Below, piece by piece: positions 1 through 8,570 of a stretch of 64,000 nucleotides of DNA. Below the pieces are notes generated by a model, which made no database searches, was not told the DNA's origin, and saw only the letters and a list, made by a program, of their open reading frames with translations. The position numbers and the translations under genes were made by a program. The stretch lies in assembly GCF_018866305.1 (NCBI RefSeq), contig NZ_CP076456.1:2170001-2234000 (forward strand), in the 5' to 3' direction. Position 1 is the stretch's first letter, and every line of letters starts with the position of its first letter. The DNA comes from Arthrobacter sunyaminii (GTDB taxonomy: Bacteria > Actinomycetota > Actinomycetes > Actinomycetales > Micrococcaceae).

Positions 1-384
1 TCCGATATTGACCTCGGTAAAGTCCCGGCAGAGCAACCACCGGTTGTCCGCCAGCTGCCAGGATTCCATCAGCAGGGCCCTGCCGGTGACCTTGTTGCCG
101 CTGCGGTAAGTCATTTCATAGCAGACGACGGCCTCATCCGGTCCCCGGGAAGCTACCGTCCGGAACCCGGCATGCACGGTGCTGCCGCGCATCCCGGAAA
201 CTGTGTCCCGGAAACCCTTCCGCGCCGCTTCGCCGTCAAACGGATGAGCCGTGGCCGCAACGTGTCCCAGCCAGCCGTGGTAATCCGGTGCCAGAAATGA
301 CTCGATGGGTCCGCTGTCCCCGGAAGCCATTGCCTCGTTCCAGGCTGCCATGTAGTCGTCGTGAAAATGCGGAGCAGTGTTCAT
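1..384 (-). CDS. SnoaL/NTF2-like domain protein, partial (3' end outside window)
   Basis: The reading frame opens with ATG at 384 after an AAGGGA ribosome-binding sequence and runs off the left edge, leaving 128 codons without a stop. The visible part begins MNTAPHFHDDYMAAWNEAM and contains a DYHGW stretch and an ALLMESWQLADNRWLLCRDF segment. Small cone-shaped NTF2-like proteins (SnoaL or DUF4440 type) have this pattern: an N-terminal helix with a W-x-x-A segment, then strands ending in a W-x-I/L-x-R-D motif. Members include polyketide cyclases, ketosteroid isomerases and many proteins of unknown substrate. No catalytic assignment is possible here. It is transcribed in the same direction as the suf operon but lies beyond that operon's terminator, so it is probably a separate unit. 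Confidence 0.6.
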   Translation of the reverse strand, partial: MNTAPHFHDDYMAAWNEAMASGDSGPIESFLAPDYHGWLGHVAATAHPFDGEAARKGFRDTVSGMRGSTVHAGFRTVASRGPDEAVVCYEMTYRSGNKVTGRALLMESWQLADNRWLLCRDFTEVNIG

Positions 385-440
385 GTGGTCCCTTGCGGAT
401 TGTCGCGTTTGTCCTCTGGCGCAGACGCTAGCATCCCCGG

Positions 441-496
441 GCCGCAAAAAAGCGCAGGGCCGCTCCCCCGTCCCCGGGAAAGCGGCCCTGCGCTTT
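441..496 (-). terminator. Rho-independent terminator of the suf operon
   Basis: A perfect 16-bp inverted repeat (arms 449-464 and 481-496, 16-base loop) is followed on the minus strand by TTTTTGCGGC. It lies 12 bases past the sufT stop and is the natural end of the suf transcript. Confidence 0.88.
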
Positions 497-507
497 GGTG
501 CAGTTCT

Positions 508-837
508 CTAGATGTTGAAGCCCAGCGCGCGCATCTGGTCGCGGCCGTCGTCCGTGATCTTCTCGGGACCCCACGGCGGCATCCAGACCCAGCTCAGCCG
601 CCAGTCGTCCACAACGCCGTCCAGTGCCTGGCCAACCTGCTCTTCGATGACATCGGTGAGCGGGCAGGCCGCGGTGGTCAGCGTCATGTCGATCAGCAGA
701 GCGCCGTCGTCCGCGTACCGCAGGCCGTAGAGCAGCCCCAGGTCAACGACGTTCACGCCCAGCTCGGGGTCGATGACGTCCTTCAGGGCCTCTTCGATGT
801 CCTCCAGGGACGTCTGGGCCAGGTTCGGCTCACTCAT
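508..837 (-). CDS. sufT: SufT-like MIP18/DUF59 metal-sulfur cluster assembly factor
   Basis: This 109-residue protein belongs to the MIP18/PaaD (DUF59) family, whose SufT members help mature Fe-S proteins. The family signature is clear: DPELGVNVVDLGL near residue 23 and a conserved cysteine in TTAACPLTD near residue 58. Two ATG codons stand side by side at 840 and 837. AGGAGCAG lies 3 bases before the first and 6 before the second, so the second is preferred. It is the last gene of the suf operon, 38 bases after sufC, and is followed by a strong terminator. No cysteine desulfurase or SufU gene lies between sufC and this gene, where many actinobacteria have them. Confidence 0.9.
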   Translation of the reverse strand: MSEPNLAQTSLEDIEEALKDVIDPELGVNVVDLGLLYGLRYADDGALLIDMTLTTAACPLTDVIEEQVGQALDGVVDDWRLSWVWMPPWGPEKITDDGRDQMRALGFNI

Positions 838-875
838 CATCTGCTCCTGTGCAGTTGTATCGGTCAGGGTGGTGC

Positions 876-1673
876 CTAGGCCTTCAGGGCGTTGGCAGTG
901 GCGGTGGCCGCCGTGGCGTTGGCGCCGGTGAAGCGGTCGTAGCCTTCTTCTTCCAAACGGTCGGCCAGTTCCGGCCCGCCCTGCTCGGCAATGCGGCCGT
1001 CAACGAAGACGTGGACGAAGTCCGGCTTGATGTAGCGCAGGATCCGCGTGTAGTGCGTGATGAGCAGCGTGCCCATTTCGCCCTTGGAGTGTTCGCGGTT
1101 AACGCCTTCGGAGACAACCTTCAGGGCGTCAACGTCCAGGCCGGAGTCCGTCTCGTCGAGGATGGCGAACTTCGGGCGGAAGAGCTCGAGCTGGAGGATC
1201 TCAACGCGCTTCTTCTCGCCGCCGGAGAAGCCTTCGTTGACGTTGCGCGACGCAAAGTCTGCGTCAATGCGCAGCTGGCTCATGGCAGCCTTGACGTCCT
1301 TGGTCCAGTGGCGCAGGGAGGGTGCTTCGCCGTCGAGCGCAGTCTTGGCGGTGCGCAGGAAGTTGGTCATGGTGACGCCGGGGACCTCTACCGGGTACTG
1401 CATGGCCAGGAACAGGCCGGCGCGGGCGCGCTCGTCCACGCTCATGGACAGGACATCTTCGCCGTCGAGCGTGATGGAGCCGCTGTCCACGATGTAGCGG
1501 GGGTGCCCGGCAATGGTGGAGGCCAGGGTGGACTTGCCGGAGCCGTTGGGGCCCATGATGGCGTGCGTCTCACCGGTATTGATGGTCAGGCTGACGCCCT
1601 TCAGGATCTGCTTCTTGACACCCTGTTCGGTCTCAATGCTGACGTGAAGATCCTTGATCTCAAGAGTAGACAT
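876..1673 (-). CDS. sufC: Fe-S cluster assembly ATPase SufC
   Basis: SufC is the ABC-type ATPase of the SufBCD scaffold complex in the cytoplasm. The 265-residue protein shows Walker A GPNGSGKST (residues 41-49), the SufC-specific signature FSGGEKKR (149-156) and Walker B with catalytic glutamate in FAILDE followed by TDSGLD. The TDSGLD D-loop and GEKKR are typical of SufC rather than of transport ATPases. The C-terminus has an Ala/Thr-rich tail (ANATAATATANALKA) beyond the usual family end. It lies 108 bases downstream of sufD, an unusually wide gap for this otherwise overlapping operon, and the gap contains a strong hairpin. Confidence 0.97.
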   Translation of the reverse strand: MSTLEIKDLHVSIETEQGVKKQILKGVSLTINTGETHAIMGPNGSGKSTLASTIAGHPRYIVDSGSITLDGEDVLSMSVDERARAGLFLAMQYPVEVPGVTMTNFLRTAKTALDGEAPSLRHWTKDVKAAMSQLRIDADFASRNVNEGFSGGEKKRVEILQLELFRPKFAILDETDSGLDVDALKVVSEGVNREHSKGEMGTLLITHYTRILRYIKPDFVHVFVDGRIAEQGGPELADRLEEEGYDRFTGANATAATATANALKA

Positions 1674-1741
1674 ACGAGTTACGCTTTCTCCTTTGCACGC
1701 TCTGGTGCGTATTTAAGCTTCAAAAAGTGTGGGTGCAGCTT

Positions 1742-1777
1742 CGGTTCCCCGGGAGCCGCACGGCTTCCGGGGAACCG
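1742..1777 (-). other. Stable intercistronic hairpin between sufD and sufC
   Basis: Arms 1742-1757 and 1762-1777 pair over 16 bp with a single G-T wobble around a GCAC loop. No U-tract follows directly; the nearest T run is about 14 bases further on. It is therefore not a canonical terminator and may be an mRNA processing or stability element that sets the sufC level, or an attenuator. Confidence 0.6.
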
Positions 1778-1781
1778 GGTG

Positions 1782-3113
1782 CTAGCTCTCGACTGCTGCG
1801 AGCTCGCGCTCGACGGCCTCGGTGAGGCGCTCTTCCAGTGCCGGAACCTTGATCTGCTGGATGATCTCGTTGAGGAACCCGCGAACCACCAGGCGGCGGG
1901 CAACATCCTCGGGGATGCCGCGGGCCATCAGGTAGAACAGGTGCTCGTCATCGAAACGGCCGGTGGCGCTGGCATGGCCGGCGCCTTCAATCAGGCCGGT
2001 TTCGATTTCCAGGTTCGGTACGGAGTCCGCGCGGCCGCCGTCGGTGAGCAGCAGGTTGCGGTTGACCTCGTATGTGTCGGTGCCTTCTGCCTCCTTGCGG
2101 ATCAGGACGTCACCTACCCAGACGGTGTGCGCATCGCGGCCCTGCAGGGCGCCCTTGTACATGACGCGGGACTTGCAGTTCGGCACTGCGTGGTCCACGA
2201 ACAGCCGCTGTTCCAGGTGCTGGCCGGCGTCGGCGTAGTACAGGCCGAACATCTGGACATCGCCGCCGGTGGCAGTGAACTTTGAGGACGGAGTGACACG
2301 CACCAAGTCACCGCCGAGGCTGATGACGACGTGCTTGAACTTCGCGTCACGGCCAATCCGGGCGTACTGCGCAGAAGCGTGAACGGCGTCGTCATCCCAG
2401 TCCTGAACCGACACAACGGTCAGTTCAGCACCGTCTTCGACGACGATTTCCACGTTCTGGGACAGCGTTGCCGATCCCTTGTGGTCAAGCACGACCACTG
2501 CCTTGGAGAACTTCTCCGCGGTAATGACCACGTGCTGGGCTGCGGGGTCCTTGCCGGCACCGGTCATGGTCAGCGTGACGCTGCCGTCAACGACGGTTTC
2601 AGCCGGGATGGTCACAGCGGTGGCTTCCGTGAAGGCTTCCCAAGCGGCAGCTGCCACCAGGTCCTCGGGGATGCCGGCGGAGCCGATGCGGGCATCGGTG
2701 CGGGCGACGTTCTCCACCCGGACACCGTCGGGAGCCACCACGGCCACCTCGGGGGCGGTGCCGGTGAGTTCAGCTGTGTGCAGGCCGCGAAGGCGCTTGA
2801 GCGGGGTGAACCGCCAGTCCTCTTCACGTCCGGTCAGTTTGCCGAAGTCGGCCCGGTTGTAGGAGGTCAGGCGTCCGGCGCGTGAGCTGTCCGGAATGCC
2901 TGCCCCTGCGCCGTGGCTGTGGGACTTGCTGCTGTCGCCGCCAAGAACCGAGGAAGATTCATTCAGCGGAGAGAGGTTCTCGCCCTCTTCGGTGAATCCG
3001 TCAATCCGGACACGGCTGTCCCCTGAGGGCGCGCCAATCCTGGCTTTGACTTCCTCTACTGCATTGCTGACCTTTTCGGTCACGTTTTCGACGACGTCGT
3101 TAAGCTTCGACAT
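1782..3113 (-). CDS. sufD: Fe-S cluster assembly protein SufD
   Basis: SufD pairs with SufB in the SufBC2D scaffold that builds Fe-S clusters. The 443-residue protein has the SufB/SufD beta-helix core and a conserved C-terminal end (ATGRFDDEHLFYLMARGIPEDVARRLVVRGFLNEI). The first 75 residues are not core: a charged amphipathic-looking helix (residues 5-26) is followed by a Ser/Gly/His-rich linker with HSHGAGAG, and the recognisable domain begins near RLTSYNRADF. The start overlaps the sufB stop as TAATG at 3111-3115, which implies translational coupling and a 1:1 ratio. Confidence 0.95.
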   Translation of the reverse strand: MSKLNDVVENVTEKVSNAVEEVKARIGAPSGDSRVRIDGFTEEGENLSPLNESSSVLGGDSSKSHSHGAGAGIPDSSRAGRLTSYNRADFGKLTGREEDWRFTPLKRLRGLHTAELTGTAPEVAVVAPDGVRVENVARTDARIGSAGIPEDLVAAAAWEAFTEATAVTIPAETVVDGSVTLTMTGAGKDPAAQHVVITAEKFSKAVVVLDHKGSATLSQNVEIVVEDGAELTVVSVQDWDDDAVHASAQYARIGRDAKFKHVVISLGGDLVRVTPSSKFTATGGDVQMFGLYYADAGQHLEQRLFVDHAVPNCKSRVMYKGALQGRDAHTVWVGDVLIRKEAEGTDTYEVNRNLLLTDGGRADSVPNLEIETGLIEGAGHASATGRFDDEHLFYLMARGIPEDVARRLVVRGFLNEIIQQIKVPALEERLTEAVERELAAVES

Positions 3114-4588
3114 TAACCGACGGCTCCTTCCATCTGGAGTTCGATGAGGCGGTTGAGTTCAAGGGCGTATTCCATCGGCAGTTCACGCGCAATCGGCTCA
3201 ATAAAGCCGCGCACGATCATTGCCATTGCCTCGTCCTCGGGAAGGCCGCGGGACATGAGGTAGAACAGCTGCTCCTCGCTGACGCGGGAAACAGTGGCTT
3301 CGTGGCCCATGGTGACGTCATCTTCGCGGATGTCCACGTACGGGTACGTGTCCGAGCGGGAGATGGTGTCCACCAGCAGGGCGTCGCAGCGCACGGTGTT
3401 GGCCGAGTGTTTGGCGCCTTCGCGGACCTGGACCAGGCCGCGGTAGGCAGCACGGCCGCCGCCGCGGGCCACGGACTTGGAAATAATGGAGCTCTTGGTG
3501 TTCGGTGCAATGTGGACCATCTTGGATCCGGTGTCCTGGTGCTGGCCCTCGCCGGCGAAAGCGATGGACAGGGTCTCGCCCTTGGCATGCTCGCCAACCA
3601 GGTAGACGGCCGGGTACTTCATGGTGACCTTGGAACCGATGTTGCCGTCGATCCACTCCATGGTGGCGCCCTCGTGTGCAATGGCGCGCTTTGTCACCAG
3701 GTTGTACACGTTGTTGGACCAGTTCTGGATGGTCGTGTAGCGGACGCGGGCGCCCTTCTTCACGATGATTTCGACGACGGCGGAGTGCAGCGAGTCCGAG
3801 GTGTAGATCGGTGCGGTGCAGCCCTCGATGTAGTGGACGTAGGAATCCTCGTCCGCAATGATCAGGGTGCGCTCGAACTGGCCCATGTTTTCCGTGTTGA
3901 TGCGGAAGTAGGCCTGCAGCGGGATTTCCACGTGGACGCCCTTGGGGACGTAGACGAAGGAACCGCCGGACCACACGGCCGTGTTCAGGGAGCCGAACTT
4001 GTTGTCGCCGACCGGGATGACAGTGCCGAAGTACTCCTGGAACATTTCCGGGTGTTCCTTCAGGGCGGTGTCGGTGTCCAGGAAGATGACGCCCTGGCGT
4101 TCGAGGTCCTCGCGGAGCTGGTGGTAGACAACCTCGGACTCGTACTGCGCTGCGACGCCGGAAACCAGGCGGCCGCGCTCAGCTTCGGGGATGCCGAGCT
4201 TCTCATACGTGTTGCGGATGTCCTCGGGGAGGTCTTCCCAGGTGTTGGCCTGCTTCTCGGTGGAGCGCACGAAGTACTTGATGTTGTCGAAGTCGATGCC
4301 GGAGAGGTCTGCACCCCAGGTGGGCATGGGCTTCCGGTCGAAGTACTTCAGGCCCTTCAGGCGAAGGTCCAGCATCCACTGGGGTTCGTTCTTCTTTGCC
4401 GAGATGTCCCGGACAACTTCCTCGCTGAGCCCGCGGCGGGCGTTTGAACCCGCGACGTCGGAGTCGGCCCATCCGTATTCGTAGGTACCGATGCCCTCGA
4501 GCTCAGGGTTTTTCTCCAGGATGTCTGAAATCACAGAATCCGGCACCGCGGCGGGCGCCGTTGACTTCTGGGTTGCTTGATCCGTCAT
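3113..4588 (-). CDS. sufB: Fe-S cluster assembly protein SufB
   Basis: SufB is the main scaffold subunit that receives sulfur and assembles the cluster with SufD and SufC. The protein (491 residues from ATG 4588) carries the family blocks [36 protein letters not shown] and [20 protein letters not shown], and no in-frame intein interrupts it, unlike some mycobacterial SufB proteins. A GTG at 4591 is a possible earlier start, but AAAGG is better spaced for the ATG, which overlaps the sufR stop as TGATG. Confidence 0.96.
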   Translation of the reverse strand: MTDQATQKSTAPAAVPDSVISDILEKNPELEGIGTYEYGWADSDVAGSNARRGLSEEVVRDISAKKNEPQWMLDLRLKGLKYFDRKPMPTWGADLSGIDFDNIKYFVRSTEKQANTWEDLPEDIRNTYEKLGIPEAERGRLVSGVAAQYESEVVYHQLREDLERQGVIFLDTDTALKEHPEMFQEYFGTVIPVGDNKFGSLNTAVWSGGSFVYVPKGVHVEIPLQAYFRINTENMGQFERTLIIADEDSYVHYIEGCTAPIYTSDSLHSAVVEIIVKKGARVRYTTIQNWSNNVYNLVTKRAIAHEGATMEWIDGNIGSKVTMKYPAVYLVGEHAKGETLSIAFAGEGQHQDTGSKMVHIAPNTKSSIISKSVARGGGRAAYRGLVQVREGAKHSANTVRCDALLVDTISRSDTYPYVDIREDDVTMGHEATVSRVSEEQLFYLMSRGLPEDEAMAMIVRGFIEPIARELPMEYALELNRLIELQMEGAVG

Positions 4589-5370
4589 CACGGCCTTTCT
4601 TGCTGATGAATGGATGTGGACTTATTGGTTTCGGCGTGCACGGGGACGTGCGCCTCGGACCTGGTGCGGCCCACGGGTATGTGGGTCGTACAAACATGCC
4701 CGCCGCGGGAAAGCGTGGAAAGTCTACGGACATCCACGTCCAGCAGCCGGGCAAAAACTTCGGTTTCCTTGTCGCAGAAGACCGTGTAGGAACTCGCCAG
4801 TCCCTGAATGGGGCAGTGCCCCTGGCACAGCTGGACGCTGAGCAGTGTGCTGGGCTGCTTCGCCGTCCCGATCAGAGTGGTCGAGCCGACAAACCCGTCC
4901 TTGGTCAGCTCTGCTGCCAATGCTTCGGCCTTATCCTGAACGGCGGGACCGGCCGCTTCCACGACCGGACGGTAGCGTTCTTCCATCCGGTCGAAACGTT
5001 CGGCGGCGAACTTCTCTATCGCCTCCGGCCCGGCTGCGAGGCCGAGCTGGCGCAGGGCTTCGGTGGCGATGTCCAGGTAATCGTTGCCCAGATACGCCTG
5101 ACCCTGCTTGCTCAGAACGTACCGGCGCGCCGGCCGCCCTGCACCCGACGAGGGATTGTTCACTCGCTTGACTTCGATCAGTCCCTTTGCGGAAAGCGCA
5201 TCGAGGTGCCGGCGGACTGCTGCGGGGGTGAACCCGAGCCGTTCGCCCAGCTCCGCTGCGCTCACCGGGCCATGCTCCAGCACCGCGCCCAGGACACGGT
5301 CCCGGGTGCGTTCCTCCGCTTCGCGGGCTGCTGCCGGCTTGGCGACTGCCTTCGGCTCAGAGTTACTCAC
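4588..5370 (-). CDS. sufR: SufR-type Fe-S-sensing transcriptional regulator
   Basis: SufR represses the suf operon when its own Fe-S cluster is present. The 260-residue protein has an N-terminal winged-helix segment ([22 protein letters not shown]) with a basic wing ([11 protein letters not shown]), and a C-terminal half with cysteines in the order LCQGHC, FCDKE and HVCTTH, which are candidate cluster ligands. An upstream ATG reading (5433) would add 21 residues unlike the family, so GTG 5370, giving VSNSEPKAV, is preferred; GTG 5379 is also possible. No Shine-Dalgarno sequence precedes it. It is the first gene of the operon and overlaps sufB by one base. Confidence 0.88.
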   Translation of the reverse strand: MSNSEPKAVAKPAAAREAEERTRDRVLGAVLEHGPVSAAELGERLGFTPAAVRRHLDALSAKGLIEVKRVNNPSSGAGRPARRYVLSKQGQAYLGNDYLDIATEALRQLGLAAGPEAIEKFAAERFDRMEERYRPVVEAAGPAVQDKAEALAAELTKDGFVGSTTLIGTAKQPSTLLSVQLCQGHCPIQGLASSYTVFCDKETEVFARLLDVDVRRLSTLSRGGHVCTTHIPVGRTRSEAHVPVHAETNKSTSIHQQERP

Positions 5371-5496
5371 AGAATACACAACACAAGCATGACGTAATTT
5401 GTTCCTGCCTGCCAGTAAGGACAGGCTACCCACCGCCTGCCGATGCCCGGAGATCGCCGGCCCGGGTGCACTGCCCTGTACTACCTAACGTAGAAT

Positions 5497-6456
5497 ATGA
5501 CGGTGCCCAACGATGAACCCTGCCTGACCATAAAAGGCCTGATCAAGGACTGCGGCCCGGTAGCCGGTCTCGACGGCAAGATGATCCGGGTGCTGGCCGG
5601 CGTCGACTTTTCCGCCCGCCGCGGTTCCGTCACTGCCCTGCTCGGTGCCAACGGCGCCGGCAAAACCACTACTTTGGAGTGCGCCCAGGGCCTGCAGCCC
5701 ATCAATGGCGGCGAAGTGCGCCTCTTGGGGCAGGACCCCTACGGAGCGGGAGCTGAGCTGCGCAGCAGGGTGGGTGTCATGCTGCAGGACGGCGGCCTCC
5801 CCCCGTCCGCCCGTCCGGTCCCCCTCCTGCACCACATCGCCTCCATGTACGCGGACCCCCGCCCTGTGGATGAACTGGTGACCCGGCTCGGCATCGGCAG
5901 CTTCGCCAACTCCAACATCCGCCGCCTCTCCGGCGGGCAGAAGCAGCGGCTGGCGATGGCCGCCGCTCTGATCGGCCGCCCCGAAGTACTGTTCCTGGAT
6001 GAGCCGAGCGCCGGCCTTGATCCGCAGTCCCGGCAGATTGTCTTTGATCTCATCTCCGAGCTGCGTGACGACGGCCTGGGAATTATCCTCACCACCCATC
6101 TGATGGACGACGCGCAGAAGCTCGCCGACTACGTCTACATCATTGATGCGGGCAAGACGGTGGCGCAGGGCACCGTGGCCGAACTTACGGCGCAGACAGA
6201 TGAACTGGCCGACCAGCGGCTCCTGACCTTCGACGCCGCACCGGGACTGGATCTGGCCGCCGTCGGGCTCCCCCATCTGGTGATCAGGGAATCCCCGCCC
6301 GGACACTACACAGTGCGCGGGGCCATCACGCCCGGTGATATTGCGGCCCTCTCCGCCTGGTGGGCACGCGGCGGCATCCTTCCGTCCGCAATCCATATGG
6401 CATCCCGTTCCCTGGAAGACGTCTTCCTCGACCTGTCCGGAAGGGAAATCCGATGA
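5497..6456 (+). CDS. ABC transporter ATP-binding protein (ABC-2 / drug exporter type)
   Basis: This 319-residue protein is a single nucleotide-binding domain with Walker A GANGAGKTT (50-58), Q-loop near GVMLQDGG, signature LSGGQKQR (144-151), Walker B LFLDEPSAGLD (165-175) and an H-loop in TTHLMD. The DrrA/NatA-like family energises ABC-2 membrane proteins that export drugs, lipids or polymers; the C-terminal 90 residues are the usual non-catalytic extension. The stop overlaps the start of a membrane permease, so the two form one transporter of unknown substrate. TAACGT ends 5 bases before the ATG and no ribosome-binding site is seen, suggesting a leaderless transcript. It diverges from sufR. 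Confidence 0.9.
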   Translation: MTVPNDEPCLTIKGLIKDCGPVAGLDGKMIRVLAGVDFSARRGSVTALLGANGAGKTTTLECAQGLQPINGGEVRLLGQDPYGAGAELRSRVGVMLQDGGLPPSARPVPLLHHIASMYADPRPVDELVTRLGIGSFANSNIRRLSGGQKQRLAMAAALIGRPEVLFLDEPSAGLDPQSRQIVFDLISELRDDGLGIILTTHLMDDAQKLADYVYIIDAGKTVAQGTVAELTAQTDELADQRLLTFDAAPGLDLAAVGLPHLVIRESPPGHYTVRGAITPGDIAALSAWWARGGILPSAIHMASRSLEDVFLDLSGREIR

Positions 6457-7196
6457 GCGCCCCCGCCTCCCTGCCCGTACGCATCCTGAACCAGGGGCGC
6501 TACGAGGCCATCACCATGCTGCGCAACGGTGAGCAGCTGATCCTGGCTGTCTTCCTGCCGCTGATGGCATTGATCGCCCTGTCCGTGACTCCGGTCCTGG
6601 ACGGTTACGGCACCTCGCGCGTCAACATGGCGACGCCGGGAATCCTGGCTCTGTGCGCGATGTCCACCGCGTTCACGGGGCAGGGAATCGCCACCGGCTT
6701 TGACCGCCGCTACGGCGTCCTGCGGTTCCTGTCCACTACCCCGCTGGGCAAGGCCGGACTCATCGCCGGCAAGGGAATCGCCGTCGTCGCCGTCCTGGCC
6801 ATCCAAGTGGTGGTCGTGAGCATCGTCGCGGCGTTCCTCGGCTGGGAACCGTCCTGGACCGGGATCCCGGTGGGCCTCGTGTCACTGCTGATCGGCGCTG
6901 CGGCCTTCACGGCGCTGGGCCTGCTCGTGGCCGGCACCGCCCGGCCCGAAGCCACCTTGGCGGTCACCAACCTGCTGTGGATCCTGCTGGCCGCCGTGGG
7001 CGGCATCATTATCCCCGCCGGCAATTTGCCCGACATCATGCAGCCCTTCGTGGAGATCCTGCCCTCCGCCGCGCTGGGTGAAGCCATGCGCTCCGCACTC
7101 ATCGACTCTTCTTTTAATATCCCCGCCACGCTGATTCTTCTGGCGTGGACAATCCTGGGTGGCCTTGCTGCTGTCCGCTGGTTCAAATGGAGCTGA
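6453..7196 (+). CDS. ABC-2 type transporter permease
   Basis: The 247-residue product is the membrane partner of the preceding ATPase. It has about six hydrophobic segments, including LILAVFLPLMALIAL, a long one near residues 112-130, and the C-terminal ATLILLAWTILGGLAAV. The loop before the last segments carries PAGNLPDIMQPFVEILPSAA, a pattern seen in ABC-2 permeases before the final membrane helices. ATG 6453 overlaps the ATPase stop (ATGA). A longer frame opens at 6360 but lies inside the ATPase gene. Substrate unknown; the neighbour ctaA starts 5 bases after the stop, so a link to haem or respiration is possible but unproven. Confidence 0.87.
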   Translation: MSAPASLPVRILNQGRYEAITMLRNGEQLILAVFLPLMALIALSVTPVLDGYGTSRVNMATPGILALCAMSTAFTGQGIATGFDRRYGVLRFLSTTPLGKAGLIAGKGIAVVAVLAIQVVVVSIVAAFLGWEPSWTGIPVGLVSLLIGAAAFTALGLLVAGTARPEATLAVTNLLWILLAAVGGIIIPAGNLPDIMQPFVEILPSAALGEAMRSALIDSSFNIPATLILLAWTILGGLAAVRWFKWS

Positions 7197-7201
7197 ATTC
7201 C

Positions 7202-8206
7202 GTGTCATCCACATCTTCCGGCCGAGCCTCATCGCCCGTCGTCCCTTCGCCGCCCGCGGAGAACTTGCCTGCTACGAACAAGTGGGTACGCGGCCTTGCC
7301 GTTGCATCACTGGTTGCCAACATCGGCATCGTCGTCACCGGCGGCGCCGTGCGCCTGACAGCCTCCGGGCTGGGCTGCCCGGAATGGCCGCTCTGCACAC
7401 CGGATTCCCTGACCACCACCCCGGAAATGGGCATCCACGGGGTTATCGAGTTCGGTAACCGGCTCCTGACCTTCGTGCTGGCTGCCATTGCGTTTGGCAT
7501 GGTGTTCAGCGTTTGGAAAATCCGGGCCGAACGCCGTGACCTGTTCAAACTGTCAGTGGCGCTGCTGGCCGGAATCCCCGCCCAGGCACTGCTGGGCGGT
7601 ATCACGGTGTGGACCGGACTCAATCCGTGGATCGTGGGAGGCCACTTCATCGTCTCGATGGTCCTCATTGTGCTGGCCACGGTCCTCGTGAACCGCGCCT
7701 GGCTGTCGCCGCATCAGCTGGGTACCACCAACGGCCCGCTGGCAACGCGCTCCCTGCGTCCGCTGCTCGGGGCCCTGGGAATTGCGTCGGCACTGTCCGT
7801 GCTGCTCGGCGTCGTCGTTACCGGCTCCGGACCGCACGCCGGAGACCACGGAGCGGCCCGCAACGGGCTGGATCCGGATCTTATGACCCGCCTGCACGTG
7901 GTGCCGGTCTATCTGCTCGTTTTTGCCCTTGCCGTGGCCCTCTACCTGGTGTACCGCCACGCAACCGACGGACGGCTGCGCTCCTCGCTGCTGCTGCTGA
8001 CCGTTGTGGTCCTGATCCAGGCCGTTATCGGTTACACGCAGCATTTCCTGCACCTGCCGATTGTGCTGGTGGGACTGCACATGCTGGGCGCCTCGCTGCT
8101 CACCGCTGCAGCCGCCCACGTGGTCTTCACCGGCTTCTCGCGGCAGGTTCCCGGCACTGACCCGGCTGCCCGGCCTGCCGGAGCCACCGCTTCCCGCCGG
8201 GGCTAA
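7202..8206 (+). CDS. ctaA: Haem A synthase CtaA (COX15 family)
   Basis: CtaA oxidises the C8 methyl of haem O to make haem A for cytochrome aa3 oxidase. The 334-residue membrane protein has about eight hydrophobic segments; conserved features include GGAVRLTASGLGCPEWPLC with the paired cysteine, EFGNR with a haem-ligand region nearby, and histidines in VGGHF, MTRLHVVPVY and GLHMLG. GTG 7202 is chosen because GGAG lies 9 bases upstream; an in-frame ATG at 7187 would overlap the permease gene. It faces ctaB, the haem O synthase gene, across 364 bases. Confidence 0.93.
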   Translation: MSSTSSGRASSPVVPSPPAENLPATNKWVRGLAVASLVANIGIVVTGGAVRLTASGLGCPEWPLCTPDSLTTTPEMGIHGVIEFGNRLLTFVLAAIAFGMVFSVWKIRAERRDLFKLSVALLAGIPAQALLGGITVWTGLNPWIVGGHFIVSMVLIVLATVLVNRAWLSPHQLGTTNGPLATRSLRPLLGALGIASALSVLLGVVVTGSGPHAGDHGAARNGLDPDLMTRLHVVPVYLLVFALAVALYLVYRHATDGRLRSSLLLLTVVVLIQAVIGYTQHFLHLPIVLVGLHMLGASLLTAAAAHVVFTGFSRQVPGTDPAARPAGATASRRG

Positions 8207-8267
8207 GCTCCCGCGGGGCGGGAACCGCGCGCCGAGAGCCTTCTCGGCCATGAGCGCAGAAGCCTGA

Positions 8268-8302
8268 ACGGGCCGGATTCTTCGGAATCCGGCCCGTTTT
8301 TT
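8268..8302 (+). terminator. Rho-independent terminator after ctaA
   Basis: A perfect 13-bp stem (8268-8280 with 8285-8297) closed by a TTCG tetraloop is followed by a run of six T. Confidence 0.95.
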
Positions 8303-8498
8303 GTCCAACGGGGCCTCTTGCTTTCCTTTTCGTCGGGTGGCTGGGACCGACTGTAGAGGTCCTGCCGGAATCCCCGCGGGGGAACGGTAAGAACGTGTCA
8401 CTCGACGGAGGGAAAGGGCCTTAGCCGGACACTCGGCGGGCCGGAGTGGCTTGCCGAGGGACGGCTCAGGGTCCAGGAACGTCACTGCCGGCAGACAC

Positions 8499-8534
8499 AG
8501 GAAGGGCCGGAGGCGTAAACCTCCGACCCTTCCT
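8499..8534 (-). terminator. Probable terminator hairpin after ctaB
   Basis: Arms 8499-8513 and 8520-8534 pair over 15 bp with one mismatch. The minus-strand sequence after it (TGTGTCTG) is only weakly T-rich, so termination is likely but not certain. Confidence 0.6.
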
Positions 8535-8570
8535 GGTACGTCTTGTTGCGACTGACCGTCTAGACAGGTC

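Larger units (their letters stand above)
8207..8570. other. Convergent intergenic region between ctaA and ctaB
   Basis: The 364 bases hold a canonical terminator for ctaA (8268-8302) and a hairpin suited to ending ctaB transcription (8499-8534). Nothing recognisable as a gene or RNA lies in between; the middle part (about 8310-8490) is unexplained. Confidence 0.6.

Noticed and set aside
1742..1777. sufD-sufC hairpin as a terminator
   Set aside because: No T run follows the stem directly and sufC needs read-through transcription, so it was kept only as an intercistronic hairpin.
5374..5379. TATTCT as a -10 box for sufR
   Set aside because: It lies only 3 bases before the chosen GTG 5370, too close for a start at that codon, and no matching -35 could be fixed.
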